A stretch of DNA of 64,000 bases from Paludibacteraceae bacterium (lineage in GTDB: Bacteria; Bacteroidota; Bacteroidia; Bacteroidales; Paludibacteraceae). How positions within the stretch are numbered: the first letter of the stretch is position 1; the number at the start of each line of letters is the position of its first letter. Of the stretch, positions 8,034 to 16,014 are shown one piece after another. The notes under the pieces are model-generated. The model searched no databases. It was not told where the DNA came from and worked only from the letters and a program-made list of their open reading frames with translations. The position numbers and the translations under genes are program-made. The stretch covers positions 21,737 to 85,736 of the forward strand of contig JAILLP010000027.1 of the NCBI GenBank assembly GCA_024693065.1, read 5' to 3'.

Positions 8034-9259
8034 GCATTGTCGTCATATTTCTGGTAAATAAAATCGTTGTAAGGGAATCTGGTTACGTGAATCTCCTTCA
8101 CTTTGTTGTAGAGTAGTGTCTTCAGCTCTTCCAGATTCGTCTTGTCCTTCGCGGAGATGAAGATGCAGTTCTCATGCATCTTGGACATCCAAGTTTTCTT
8201 CAGCTCCTCCAAACTGATGTTCTCCCGTGTCATCGGGGTGAGGTCGTCCTCCTCCTTCGGCGTGTAGGTGAAGGCGTCGATCTTGTTGAAGACCAGAATC
8301 GTCGGCTTGTCCGCCGAGTTGATATCCTTCAGCGTCTTCTCCACCACGGCGATTTGGTCCTCGAAGTTCGGGTGGGAGATGTCCACCACGTGCACCAGCA
8401 GGTCTGCCTCCCGCACCTCGTCCAGCGTCGACTTGAAGGACTCCACCAGGTCTGTCGGCAACTTACGGATGAACCCTACCGTGTCCGTCAGTAGGAAGGG
8501 CAAGTTCTCGATGATCACCTTGCGCACGGTGGTGTCCAACGTGGCGAAGAGTTTGTTCTCCGCGAAGACGTCCGACTTGCTGAGCGTGTTCATGATCGTG
8601 GATTTTCCCACATTCGTATAGCCGACCAGCGCGACACGCACCATCTTGCCGCGGTTCTTCCTCTGGGTGGTCTTCTGCTTGTCGATGGAGACCAGTTCCT
8701 CCTTGAGCAGGGATATCTTCGTGAGGATGATACGACGGTCCGTCTCGATCTGGGTCTCACCCGGACCACGCATACCGATACCGCCTCGTTGACGTTCGAG
8801 GTGGGTCCACATACCCGTCAGGCGGGGCAGCAAGTATTTGTATTGCGCCAGTTCCACCTGCGTCTTGGCGTGGGCGGTCTGGGCCCGCTTGGCGAAGATG
8901 TCCAGGATGAGGCTGGTACGGTCGAGGATCTTCACACCCAACTCCTTCTCGATGTTGCGGAGTTGCTTCGGGGAGAGCTCGTCGTCGAAGAGCACGAGAC
9001 CGATTTCATTCTCCGTCTCCTCCTGCTCTTTGACGTAGTTCTTGATCTCCTCCAGCTTGCCGGGGCCGACGAACGTGTTAGAGTTCGGACCATCCACCCG
9101 TTGGAAGAAGGTCTTCACAGGGTGTGCGCCCGCCGTCTCCGCGAGGAAGGCGAGCTCGTCCATGTACTCCTTCGCTTTCTGCTCGTTCTGCTGGGGCGTG
9201 ATCAGTCCGACCAGGACCGCCTGCTCCTCGTATATCTCAGTTTTTACGATCTGTCCCAT
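8018..9259 (-). CDS. hflX: Ribosome-associated GTPase HflX
   Basis: The 413-residue protein has the HflX N-terminal domain (FVGPGKLEEI, DDELSPKQLRN), the glycine-rich linker GGIGMRGPGETQIETDRR near residue 160 and a GTPase domain. Its G1 motif is GYTNVGKST, G3 is DTVGF and G4 is NKID. HflX binds ribosomes and in other bacteria splits stalled or heat-damaged 70S particles. The C-terminal extension is short, as is common in this phylum. It follows recA after four bases, so the two form an operon joining DNA repair with ribosome rescue. The terminator hairpin is built into its 3' end. Confidence 0.96.
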   Translation of the reverse strand: MGQIVKTEIYEEQAVLVGLITPQQNEQKAKEYMDELAFLAETAGAHPVKTFFQRVDGPNSNTFVGPGKLEEIKNYVKEQEETENEIGLVLFDDELSPKQLRNIEKELGVKILDRTSLILDIFAKRAQTAHAKTQVELAQYKYLLPRLTGMWTHLERQRGGIGMRGPGETQIETDRRIILTKISLLKEELVSIDKQKTTQRKNRGKMVRVALVGYTNVGKSTIMNTLSKSDVFAENKLFATLDTTVRKVIIENLPFLLTDTVGFIRKLPTDLVESFKSTLDEVREADLLVHVVDISHPNFEDQIAVVEKTLKDINSADKPTILVFNKIDAFTYTPKEEDDLTPMTRENISLEELKKTWMSKMHENCIFISAKDKTNLEELKTLLYNKVKEIHVTRFPYNDFIYQKYDDNAEEIE

Positions 9260-9263
9260 CTAA

Positions 9264-10277
9264 TCAGTTATTCGCTTTCTTAGCCGCCTCGCGCACTTTC
9301 TGCTCGATTTCATCGGCCAATTCAGGGTTGTCGCGCAACAGGTCTTTCGTGGCGTCGCGTCCTTGCGCCAGCTTTGTGTCGCCGTAGCTGAACCACGAAC
9401 CGCTCTTCTTGATGATACCGAACTCGACGCCCATGTCGATCAATTCACCAATCTTGGAGATGCCCTCGCCGAACATGATGTCGAACTCCGCCTTCTTGAA
9501 CGGAGGCGCCACTTTGTTCTTCACCACCTTCACGCGGGTCTGGTTACCGATCACGTTCTCGCCGTCCTTGAGCTGACCGATCCTGCGGATGTCGAGGCGG
9601 ACGGAAGCGTAGAACTTCAGGGCGTTACCACCCGTTGTCGTCTCAGGGTTACCGAACATGACACCAATCTTCTCGCGCAATTGGTTGATGAAGATGCAGG
9701 TGGTGTTCGTCTTGTTGATCGTACCCGTCAGTTTTCTCAGGGCTTGGGACATCAAGCGGGCTTGCAGACCCATCTTGGAGTCACCCATGTCGCCCTCGAT
9801 CTCCGCCTTAGGCGTCAATGCCGCGACAGAGTCGATCACGACGATGTCCAGTGCGGAGGAGCGGATCAGCTGGTCCGCGATCTCCAGCGCCTGCTCACCG
9901 TTGTCCGGTTGGGAGATCAATAAGTTGGAGACGTCCACGCCCAGTTTCTCCGCGTAGAAGCGGTCGAAGGCGTGTTCCGCGTCGATGATGGCGGCGATGC
10001 CACCGTTCTTTTGTGCCTGAGCGATCGCATGGATGGCAAGCGTAGTCTTACCTGACGACTCAGGACCGAATATTTCGATGACCCTACCTCTCGGGTATCC
10101 ACCGACACCCAATGCGAGGTCTAAGCCAATAGATCCAGTTGAAATCACAGGTATTTCTTCAATTTTGTTGTCGCCCATCTTCATGATGGTGCCCTTTCCA
10201 TGGTCTTTTTCAATCTTTTCCATCGCTAGCTGCAAAGCCTTCAGCTTCTCACTAGATGGTTGAATTACATCTGCCAT
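9264..10277 (-). CDS. recA: Recombinase RecA
   Basis: The 337-residue protein is a full-length RecA. Walker A is GPESSGKTT at about residues 69-77, followed by the DAEHAFD loop. The strand VVIDSVAAL carries Walker B, with L1 and L2 DNA-binding loops around [18 protein letters not shown] and [14 protein letters not shown]. The acidic C-terminus is short. RecA polymerises on single-stranded DNA, catalyses strand exchange and triggers repressor self-cleavage. The start is fixed by the family N-terminus ([15 protein letters not shown]). Its promoter lies in the 55-bp sequence that is duplicated upstream of the nucleotidyltransferase gene. hflX is cotranscribed. Confidence 0.98.
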   Translation of the reverse strand: MADVIQPSSEKLKALQLAMEKIEKDHGKGTIMKMGDNKIEEIPVISTGSIGLDLALGVGGYPRGRVIEIFGPESSGKTTLAIHAIAQAQKNGGIAAIIDAEHAFDRFYAEKLGVDVSNLLISQPDNGEQALEIADQLIRSSALDIVVIDSVAALTPKAEIEGDMGDSKMGLQARLMSQALRKLTGTINKTNTTCIFINQLREKIGVMFGNPETTTGGNALKFYASVRLDIRRIGQLKDGENVIGNQTRVKVVKNKVAPPFKKAEFDIMFGEGISKIGELIDMGVEFGIIKKSGSWFSYGDTKLAQGRDATKDLLRDNPELADEIEQKVREAAKKANN

Positions 10278-10306
10278 TTTTCCTATTTTTTAAAATTTAC
10301 ATTGCT

Positions 10307-10361
10307 ACAAATTTATACAAAAAATCATGATTCCGCATACGACTTGTGTTTTTTTTAATCC
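10307..10361. repeat. 55-bp perfect direct repeat, copy 1 (recA promoter copy)
   Basis: Identical to 11186-11240. On the minus strand it carries TAAATTTG (10308-10315), a TAnnTTTG -7 element placed to start recA transcription about 20-25 bases before the ATG. Confidence 0.95.
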
Positions 10362-10461
10362 GATTGGTTATCTCTTGGTTGTCTTGTCATTGCAGAGTGT
10401 CAGTGGCGGGAATTGTCTTTCCTATTTTTCAGAGACCTTTCCAATGCCTTTTTCATTTTCT

Positions 10462-10492
10462 TTTGGTGAAAACAAATTTTTTTGTATATTTG
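10462..10492 (+). promoter_or_regulatory. Strong Bacteroidota-type promoter ahead of a probable small RNA
   Basis: TTTG at 10462-10465, a 19-base spacer (10466-10484) and TATATTTG at 10485-10492 give the best -33/-7 match I found in the window. It points away from recA and no protein gene lies immediately downstream on this strand. Confidence 0.7.
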
Positions 10493-10499
10493 CATCGTT

Positions 10500-10590
10500 A
10501 GGAAAATCTATTTCCGAAAACATAGAGTTGGTTGTTATGGGCGGTAGCAATTGGAGCTGCCCAGCCTCTGACAACCAACTTTTTATTTTT
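10500..10590 (+). ncRNA. Candidate small RNA ending in a strong intrinsic terminator
   Basis: A transcript started by the promoter at 10462-10492 would begin near 10500 and end near 10590. The 3' part forms a perfect 10-bp stem, AGTTGGTTGT (10526-10535) with ACAACCAACT (10571-10580). An inner TGGGC/GCCCA stem (10538-10542 / 10559-10563) sits inside it, and TTTTATTTTT follows. A promoter plus terminator only about 90 bases apart, with no convincing reading frame, is the signature of an independent small RNA. It is antisense to a 136-codon frame on the minus strand, which I do not regard as a gene. Target and family are unknown. Confidence 0.55.
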
Positions 10591-10800
10591 GTACTATCGT
10601 AATAATGGATATTATTGAGCACACTTGCGGAAACAATCTTCTCCACTACTTTGTAGTTTTCTTTAGAATAAACACTTGCTATAAGATTATACTTACCTTT
10701 ATTGTCAAAGACGACGTGCGAAGAATGTTGTTTTGCAATTGTTTGTAGGTCTCCAAAACAGGGTCTTGTTGACGCTTCCTCCTCAGACTTTCTGGAGAAA

Positions 10801-10842
10801 TCAGTTAGAAATTGGCCTGCGTTCTTCTTCACTTAAGCTCAT
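10801..10842 (-). pseudogene. Truncated HEPN-type partner of the nucleotidyltransferase
   Basis: Two bases after the nucleotidyltransferase stop, an ATG opens the frame MSLSEEERRPISN and hits TGA after 13 residues. HEPN partners of such nucleotidyltransferases often start with a similar acidic SLSEEER-type helix, and the spacing fits the usual two-gene layout. The remainder of a HEPN domain (with its RX4-6H motif) is not visible in any frame downstream. I infer a deletion that removed nearly the whole partner. The start is too short for certainty. Confidence 0.45.
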
Positions 10843-10844
10843 AG

Positions 10845-11165
10845 TCAGGCAATTAAAATTTTTTCTTGTTCGACATTTTTGTAAAAGGGGGTGAAACTAT
10901 TGCTTTCCCATTCGTTTTTTGTATACAAGACAGGGATAATCATCTCACCCAACTCCCATCCAAGGGATGTGATGGGATATGTGACGTTGTCATAATCAGA
11001 CTGGTCGATTTGCGGTTTGTCCAAGATAATCAAGACATCCCAATCAGAGTCGACTGAGGCTTCTCCTCTGGCTCTCGATCCGTACAAATAGACATGAGAA
11101 ATACCTGAGAGATTGTGTTTTACGACCTCCCTGATCCGCCTCATTATTTCTTCCCTTGTACGCAT
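10845..11165 (-). CDS. MNT-type nucleotidyltransferase (orphan toxin-antitoxin component)
   Basis: The 106-residue protein is a minimal nucleotidyltransferase. It has the GSRARGEAS turn at about residues 29-37 and the paired acids of SDWDVLII near 40-47, the GSxxxG...DxD signature of the polymerase-beta superfamily. In MNT-HEPN modules such enzymes act as antitoxins that modify the HEPN ribonuclease. Here the partner is reduced to 13 codons. Its promoter region is an exact copy of the recA promoter (11186-11240), so it may be expressed like recA. The third catalytic acid (ELGEMIIPV region) is plausible but not certain. Confidence 0.85.
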   Translation of the reverse strand: MRTREEIMRRIREVVKHNLSGISHVYLYGSRARGEASVDSDWDVLIILDKPQIDQSDYDNVTYPITSLGWELGEMIIPVLYTKNEWESNSFTPFYKNVEQEKILIA

Positions 11166-11185
11166 AACGTCACTTTATAGTCTAC

Positions 11186-11240
11186 ACAAATTTATACAAA
11201 AAATCATGATTCCGCATACGACTTGTGTTTTTTTTAATCC
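11186..11240. repeat. 55-bp perfect direct repeat, copy 2 (upstream of the nucleotidyltransferase)
   Basis: Exact copy of 10307-10361, 879 bases away. It supplies the minus-strand TAAATTTG element (11187-11194), about 22 bases before the nucleotidyltransferase ATG, and contains an 8-T run. Confidence 0.95.
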
Positions 11241-11253
11241 TTCGTTTCAGGAC

Positions 11254-12189
11254 TTAGTACTCGATATGATTCAACTCTTCTGGTGATTTCCAATCTATGC
11301 CGTGTCTTTTTAGCACTTTCTTTTGGTAATACCAAACGTCAGAGCTACCCCAATCCCAATCCCAGTCGTTCATGGAGCACTTTCCCAAGTGCAGTGTTAT
11401 CGAGTCCACCACCTCCTCCATCACGTCACAGATGATGGCTTTGTATGCTGGCGAATATTCGACGGGATCGACTTTGAATGTGTCCGGTTTCCAATCGGTA
11501 ACATTGTTTCCACGGATGACACCCCTGACGGGAGAGCCGTAGAATCGGTACAACTCCACAATACAGTCCCCAGGGACAGCCGTGTGGGATTTTCGGATAT
11601 ATGGCTTGCCTTCGTCATCATGATCGATGAGTTCTTCGCCAAAACATAGATTTGAGGACCAATAAAGTCCGTGTATTCCCTTATTCGGCTTGATGATATC
11701 CGCCTCCATTATGCGGGGGAGGAAAATGGATTTCCCATTGTGCTTGGAGGTGAATATGGTGCCGGAGACCCCGTTTCCTTTGTAATTGTCCGTGTTATAT
11801 TGATCACATTCCATCCTCAACTCAAGGAACTCCGAGTAGGTCGGTGTCACCCATCTACCGCCCATGTTCGCGGTGGCGGCATCGTCGCATGGCTCCAAGA
11901 TCCTTAGCGTGTCGTAGTATGGGGACTTGGGGTAAAAGACATATTTGGTCATGGTCGAGTCGGACGAGATGTACTTGTAGTTGTCCCAGCCAAACCTCTC
12001 TTTGGGTTGGGTCTCTCCCCATGCGAAGTAGTCGCCGATGTCGTAGGGGTGTTCCGCCCCGACATTGCAGGTCGCCCAAAGGGTTCCGCTCGGAAGACCC
12101 AAATCGACATATTCGAATCCATTCTCTTTCGTTTCGCAGCCGCAGAGAACAATCATCGTGATTGTCAGTATTTTGCCTTTTATGCCCAT
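11254..12189 (-). CDS. FISUMP-type lipoprotein, copy B
   Basis: I start this protein at the ATG at 12189 because it gives a clean lipoprotein signal (MGIKGKILTITMIVLCGC). An upstream in-frame ATG at 12228 would bury it. After the lipidated Cys comes the YVDLGLPSGTLWATCNVGA motif of the Fibrobacter succinogenes major paralogous (FISUMP) domain, with GDYFAWGETQPKE, GGRWVTPTYSEFLEL and a closing RGVIRGNN. Such domains are common on the surface of Bacteroidota, with no settled function. The C-terminal 60 residues differ from the domain and end in a helical DVMEEVVDSI segment. About 400 bases are nearly identical to copy A at 13195-14064, so the pair is a recent duplication. Confidence 0.85.
   Translation of the reverse strand: MGIKGKILTITMIVLCGCETKENGFEYVDLGLPSGTLWATCNVGAEHPYDIGDYFAWGETQPKERFGWDNYKYISSDSTMTKYVFYPKSPYYDTLRILEPCDDAATANMGGRWVTPTYSEFLELRMECDQYNTDNYKGNGVSGTIFTSKHNGKSIFLPRIMEADIIKPNKGIHGLYWSSNLCFGEELIDHDDEGKPYIRKSHTAVPGDCIVELYRFYGSPVRGVIRGNNVTDWKPDTFKVDPVEYSPAYKAIICDVMEEVVDSITLHLGKCSMNDWDWDWGSSDVWYYQKKVLKRHGIDWKSPEELNHIEY
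11714..12110. repeat. Near-identical segment shared with 13589-13985
   Basis: About 397 bases align without gaps at an offset of 1,875 bases to the same part of the second FISUMP gene, with only scattered substitutions. It covers the N-terminal half of the FISUMP domain. Confidence 0.85.
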
Positions 12190-12237
12190 CTGAAATATCC
12201 TTAAACCGTGGAAAATCATCAATTTCAAAACTTTCTG

Positions 12238-12594
12238 TCAGTCGGTAAAATGCACGTAGCTATCACCGATTTGAATTCTCAATGTGGCTCCATTTTCCTT
12301 CACCCATTTCTGACACTTAAATAATAAATCAGTGATAAGAACATCTGGCATCTCATCAAAGCATACATCTATGTACACGTTTTCCTGAGGGTAATCTTTC
12401 TTGAATTCCTCCGATTGAATGTGGTTGAGATAACCTTCCATCTTGTCAAGCAGGTCAGTTTGGGTTTCTTTACTGCCATCAATATGCCCTACGGCAACCA
12501 GTACCAAGACCGCGCAATTTTTTTCGTCGTTTGCGTAGACGACATCGATTAAAGACAAGTCGCCGAATTGTTCCGTTATTTTACCCATTGCCAA
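12238..12594 (-). CDS. DUF6572-like small protein
   Basis: The protein has 118 residues and no signal peptide. The order of features resembles DUF6572 proteins. An early LIDVVYANDEKNCAVLVLVAVGHID strand pair is followed by a helix LLDKMEGYLNHIQSEEF. A YPQENVYIDVCFDEMP strand and a C-terminal helix with LRIQI close it. These proteins often lie near polymorphic toxin immunity genes, which would fit the neighbours here. I rate the family match as moderate. It sits 7 bases from its upstream neighbour at 12601, so cotranscription is likely. Confidence 0.6.
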   Translation of the reverse strand: MAMGKITEQFGDLSLIDVVYANDEKNCAVLVLVAVGHIDGSKETQTDLLDKMEGYLNHIQSEEFKKDYPQENVYIDVCFDEMPDVLITDLLFKCQKWVKENGATLRIQIGDSYVHFTD

Positions 12595-12600
12595 AATGAT

Positions 12601-13176
12601 TTATTCGTTTTTCCCCTTATGTTTATCGCAAAAACAGAGAGAATCTACATTTGTTAGATCATCAATATAATTCACAACCTTACAATTGATTGTATCCACC
12701 ACCCAAGGCTCTTGGATCTTCATATATGCTTTAATGCAAGAGGAATTCTTTCTGTCGTGGCATATGTCAATAGATCCTAAGATGCTCCTTATATGTGCGT
12801 AATCTAATCCGTCCATCGCATAAAACTTCCCTTCTCCTTTCTTGCAGGCGGCCAACGGATGTTTTTTAATAAGCTGAAATTTATTTCCCTCGTACACAAT
12901 CAGATTGCCATAAATGGTGTCGTTGCTTACGGTTTTGACAATACTCACCAACAAGTCCCCAGCCGTGAGAATATCGTATGTCCCAGTCATGGTATTGTCA
13001 TCCATTATATTAACGCAATCCCAGTCACACTCCTCATAATGCTTTTTTGTATCTATAAGTAGGGACTTTAAGATTATCGACAAGTCTGATTCCTCATTTT
13101 CCCCTTTGGATTCTATGGAACATACAAAGCCCCATAGTGCTAATATACAGAATAGGATACGTTTCATGTTATTCAT
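12601..13176 (-). CDS. Secreted hypothetical protein
   Basis: The protein has 191 residues. A signal peptide (MKRILFCILALWGFVCSIES) starts at the second in-frame Met, residue 4, so the ATG at 13167 may be the true start. The mature part has five or more cysteines and a recurrent Asp/Asn-rich strand pattern (DDNTMTGTYDILTAGD). I recognise no family. It stands between the two FISUMP lipoproteins and directly before the DUF6572-like gene, so it may belong to the same exported or immunity cluster. Function is unknown. Confidence 0.65.
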   Translation of the reverse strand: MNNMKRILFCILALWGFVCSIESKGENEESDLSIILKSLLIDTKKHYEECDWDCVNIMDDNTMTGTYDILTAGDLLVSIVKTVSNDTIYGNLIVYEGNKFQLIKKHPLAACKKGEGKFYAMDGLDYAHIRSILGSIDICHDRKNSSCIKAYMKIQEPWVVDTINCKVVNYIDDLTNVDSLCFCDKHKGKNE

Positions 13177-13194
13177 TTTTATTCTTCGTTTGTC

Positions 13195-14064
13195 TTAATC
13201 ATAATCAGAATCAGGGTCCATCTCTGGTGGCATTTTCCAATCTATGCCGTGTCTTTTTAGTATCATTTTTTGCCAATCCCATAATCCGTGACCATTACTA
13301 TTGGGATGTTTCCTCAACGAATCCAACACCTCCTCCATCACGTCGAATATGACATTCTTGTATGCCGGCGAATCTTCGATCGGATCGGGTGGATCTTTAC
13401 AGAACCATGAGTAATCAATACTTTTTCCTCGAACGACACCTCTGATTTGACGTCCGTAAAAACGATATTCCCCTGCACAAATCACTCCGGTGGCTTTGTC
13501 GGATTCCTTTTGGACACGTAGTGCGTCATAGCCATAATCCCATTTGATCAGTTCTTCGTCTAAGTTAGATGACCAATAGTCCATTTCGTGGGGGAGGAAA
13601 ATGGATTTCCCATTGTGCTTGGAGGTGAATATGGTGCCGGAGATTCCGCTTCCTTTGTAATTGTCCGTGTCATAGTGATCACATTCCAGCCTCAACTCAA
13701 GGAACTCCGAGTAGGTCGGTGTCACCCATCTACCGCCCATGTTTGCAGTGGCGGCATCGTCGCATGGCTCCAAGATCCTTAGCGTGTCGTAGTATGGGGA
13801 CTTGGGGTAAAAGACATATTTGGTTATGGTCGAGTCGGACGAGATGTACTTGTAGTTGTCCCATCCATACCTCTCCTTGGGTTGGGTCTCTCCCCATGCG
13901 AAGAAGTCGCCGATGTCGTAGGGGTGTTCCGCCCCGACATTGCAGGTCGCCCATAGGTTTCCGCTCGGAAGACCCAAATCGACATAGGCGAATCCGCCCT
14001 CTTTCGTCTCGCAACCGCACAAGACGATAGTGATGATTATCAGTATTTTACTTTTGATATTCAT
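13195..14064 (-). CDS. FISUMP-type lipoprotein, copy A
   Basis: The start at 14064 gives MNIKSKILIIITIVLCGC, a complete lipoprotein signal. A longer frame from 14241 would overlap the upstream gene and lack a signal at its front. The mature protein has the FISUMP motif YVDLGLPSGNLWATCNVGA, followed by GDFFAWGETQPKE, GGRWVTPTYSEFLEL and RGVVRGKS. It is the paralogue of copy B at 11254. The two agree almost fully in the first half and diverge after the HNGKSIFLP segment. It is probably anchored in the outer membrane. The two copies are separated by two small genes. Confidence 0.87.
   Translation of the reverse strand: MNIKSKILIIITIVLCGCETKEGGFAYVDLGLPSGNLWATCNVGAEHPYDIGDFFAWGETQPKERYGWDNYKYISSDSTITKYVFYPKSPYYDTLRILEPCDDAATANMGGRWVTPTYSEFLELRLECDHYDTDNYKGSGISGTIFTSKHNGKSIFLPHEMDYWSSNLDEELIKWDYGYDALRVQKESDKATGVICAGEYRFYGRQIRGVVRGKSIDYSWFCKDPPDPIEDSPAYKNVIFDVMEEVLDSLRKHPNSNGHGLWDWQKMILKRHGIDWKMPPEMDPDSDYD
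13589..13985. repeat. Near-identical segment shared with 11714-12110
   Basis: Partner of the segment in the other FISUMP gene. The sharp drop in identity at the 3' side suggests gene conversion or selection for different C-terminal halves. Confidence 0.85.
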
Positions 14065-14083
14065 CTTATTCAGTTTTGAGTTC

Positions 14084-14785
14084 CTATCTATACCCGTAAA
14101 TGGTAAAAGTCTGTTCTGTTTCATCGTATTCGTACGGGATACTGTATTTCTGTAATATCTCCTCAAAAAAAGGCTTGTAGTCATAAGTGTATGTCTTGTC
14201 TGACAAAAGAAGCCCTCTGAATTCATGAACCGTCTGGACATGTTTTATTTTCATCCATTCTATCAGAGAAAGATTCATATGTTCAATATCCTCATCATGC
14301 CGCAAGTCCCAAAAATAATCAGGCACGAAATCTTCAAATAGGGTTTTATACTGCACGCAGTCACAAGGTTCTGGAGCATTCTCCAAGAGTTCGTTTATCA
14401 ACTCATGCCACTTCGTGTTGTTCATGCATGACACAAGGTTTTTCTCCACGGCATAAGATTTTATTCTCTCGCTCAAGGTCTTTTTGTTCTTGTATTTCCC
14501 GCTATCCACATCATCTATAATATGCTGCATTATCCTAAGATCATCGTCTCCCGGCATTTTGATGATATATATATCCGACAGCTCCTGCATATCTCGCATA
14601 ACATAATACCATCCATACCCATATCCGGATTTTCTGACGATAAAATGAATGCCACCCTTCCATTTTATGTCAAGCACTATTTCCCAGCCGGTTTCATTTG
14701 TGTTATCTATCGGCTGGAATTCTCCGCGCCTTGGGTCAAGCGTTTGACATAACGTATTGTAAAATAAATCCTTGTCAATTGGCAT
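14084..14785 (-). CDS. Hypothetical protein with DUF6678-like C-terminal part
   Basis: The protein has 233 residues and no signal peptide. Residues 1-120 form a separate unit (WEIVLDIKWKGGIHFIVR, WYYVMRDMQELSD). From about residue 125 the sequence MNNTKWHELINELLENAPEP begins, which looks like the typical start of DUF6678 proteins, followed by VQYKTLFED and the WDLRHDEDIEHMNLSLIEWM region. DUF6678 genes often accompany polymorphic toxin loci, so an immunity role is plausible but inferred. It lies upstream of FISUMP copy A on the same strand with 19 bases between them. Confidence 0.6.
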   Translation of the reverse strand: MPIDKDLFYNTLCQTLDPRRGEFQPIDNTNETGWEIVLDIKWKGGIHFIVRKSGYGYGWYYVMRDMQELSDIYIIKMPGDDDLRIMQHIIDDVDSGKYKNKKTLSERIKSYAVEKNLVSCMNNTKWHELINELLENAPEPCDCVQYKTLFEDFVPDYFWDLRHDEDIEHMNLSLIEWMKIKHVQTVHEFRGLLLSDKTYTYDYKPFFEEILQKYSIPYEYDETEQTFTIYGYR

Positions 14786-14879
14786 ATGGAATATTATTAT
14801 GTTTTCTTCCGAGGGTTTTCGGATCCGCTAATTTAATGTTTATTTCCTAAAAATCTATATTCATGACATTGCCATCAAT

Positions 14880-14960
14880 CTACAATTTGCACTTCTCTAA
14901 TTCCTCGACGCTTAAACTTTCCATGTAAGAGATTATTTCGCCTAAATTATCGTAATAATT
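14880..14960 (-). pseudogene. Remnant of a small gene
   Basis: A short frame reads YYDNLGEIISYMESLSVEELEKCKL and then stops. Its helical, gene-like C-terminal pattern has no matching N-terminal part, so it looks like the tail of a deleted accessory gene. The rest of 14786-15059 shows nothing I can name. Confidence 0.3.
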
Positions 14961-15059
14961 TATTCATTTAAAGTTTTAACCTCTATTTAATCTCCACTCT
15001 TCATGTCTGCTAAATTAAGGATTTTTTTAAGTTGTCTTGCCTCTGAAATTCGACAGAAT

Positions 15060-15530
15060 TTAGTCTTTAAAGATTTCATATTCTTCCTTCAACCAAATGC
15101 ATGGAACCCCATTATAATGGTCTCGCAATCGGTCTTCAACACAGCCATAATCCCATACAGCGCAACACTCCAAGCCTCTACATTCCTCTTTCGTGCTTGG
15201 CGTAATTTCTCCTGTATTAGTGTTGTATAGCTCAAATTGCACCTTGCTAGATTCATGATAGATAAACTTCATTGGCAAAATCTGGAGATCTTCTCTTAGT
15301 GGTAATTTGCCAACTTTCAACCAATGGCCTTGTGTTATAACATCGTTATATACGCACAGTATGAATAATATATTACAATTACTTAGAATAGAAAAATCCT
15401 CAAGATGTTCTTTAGTCCTATAGTCAAAGAATGCCAAATTGCTAAGCCCTAATATTTGCGCATAACAATAGTATTCATCATATACGTTAATCTCGACGAT
15501 TGCTCCTACCGTTAATCTCTGTCGTTTCAT
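15060..15530 (-). CDS. Imm26-like immunity protein
   Basis: The protein has 156 residues. The N-terminus (RQRLTVGAIVEINVYDEYYCYAQILGLSNLAFFDY) matches the opening of Imm26 family immunity proteins. The C-terminal block LECCAVWDYGCVEDRLRDHYNG matches their conserved end. Imm26 proteins neutralise toxins delivered in contact-dependent or secretion-system competition. No cognate toxin gene is next to it, so it may be an orphan giving resistance to neighbours. It is cytoplasmic by prediction and shares strand with the other small genes of the island. Confidence 0.8.
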   Translation of the reverse strand: MKRQRLTVGAIVEINVYDEYYCYAQILGLSNLAFFDYRTKEHLEDFSILSNCNILFILCVYNDVITQGHWLKVGKLPLREDLQILPMKFIYHESSKVQFELYNTNTGEITPSTKEECRGLECCAVWDYGCVEDRLRDHYNGVPCIWLKEEYEIFKD

Positions 15531-15561
15531 ATTACTAAACTAATTAATTGCCAAATCTAGA

Positions 15562-15909
15562 CTACTCAAAATATGCTTCAACTATTTTACTCAGATCTTC
15601 ACTTGACCTATACGCCACCCCGTCTATCCTGAAACAATCTCCGCAGAATGGAATTCCCTCTGTTGTCACGCCATTCTCATACGAAATGTAAATCACATAT
15701 TCTGCCCTGAATTTAAGGAACGACTCCTTCCTGCTTGAATTAAATGATTTTAGCAATCGGGTGATTTGCCGCTGGTCTGTCATTCTATACTCTTGCCCGG
15801 AATCACGAGCCAAGATGCTGACACTATTTACATGATCATAATCCACAATTCTAGAACAACCCGTCATGAATAGGACGAGCAATGTGCATAATAAATATTT
15901 TTTTACCAT
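15562..15909 (-). CDS. Small hypothetical lipoprotein
   Basis: The protein has 115 residues. The signal MVKKYLLCTLLVLFMTGC gives a lipobox (MTGC) with Cys18 as the anchor. The mature domain is about 97 residues with a YRMTDQRQITRLLKSFNSSRK helix and a CGDCFRIDGVAYRS turn holding two close cysteines. I do not recognise the family. The size and setting, between Imm26 and another small membrane protein, suggest membership of the immunity-like island, possibly as a periplasmic immunity protein. That is inference. Confidence 0.65.
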   Translation of the reverse strand: MVKKYLLCTLLVLFMTGCSRIVDYDHVNSVSILARDSGQEYRMTDQRQITRLLKSFNSSRKESFLKFRAEYVIYISYENGVTTEGIPFCGDCFRIDGVAYRSSEDLSKIVEAYFE

Positions 15910-16014
15910 ATCTTATTTGGTATTTTTGATTGGCATCTGGGAACAGCAGCACAGAAGTAACATCTGTTTGATTCGATACATGTTTATAAATGGTTACATT
16001 GCCCTTCATAACTG

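Noticed and set aside
10422..10832. 136-codon minus-strand frame after the nucleotidyltransferase gene
   Set aside because: It begins with GTG inside the HEPN stub in another frame and has no recognisable domain. It also lies opposite a strong promoter and terminator. I treat it as chance or as remnant sequence.
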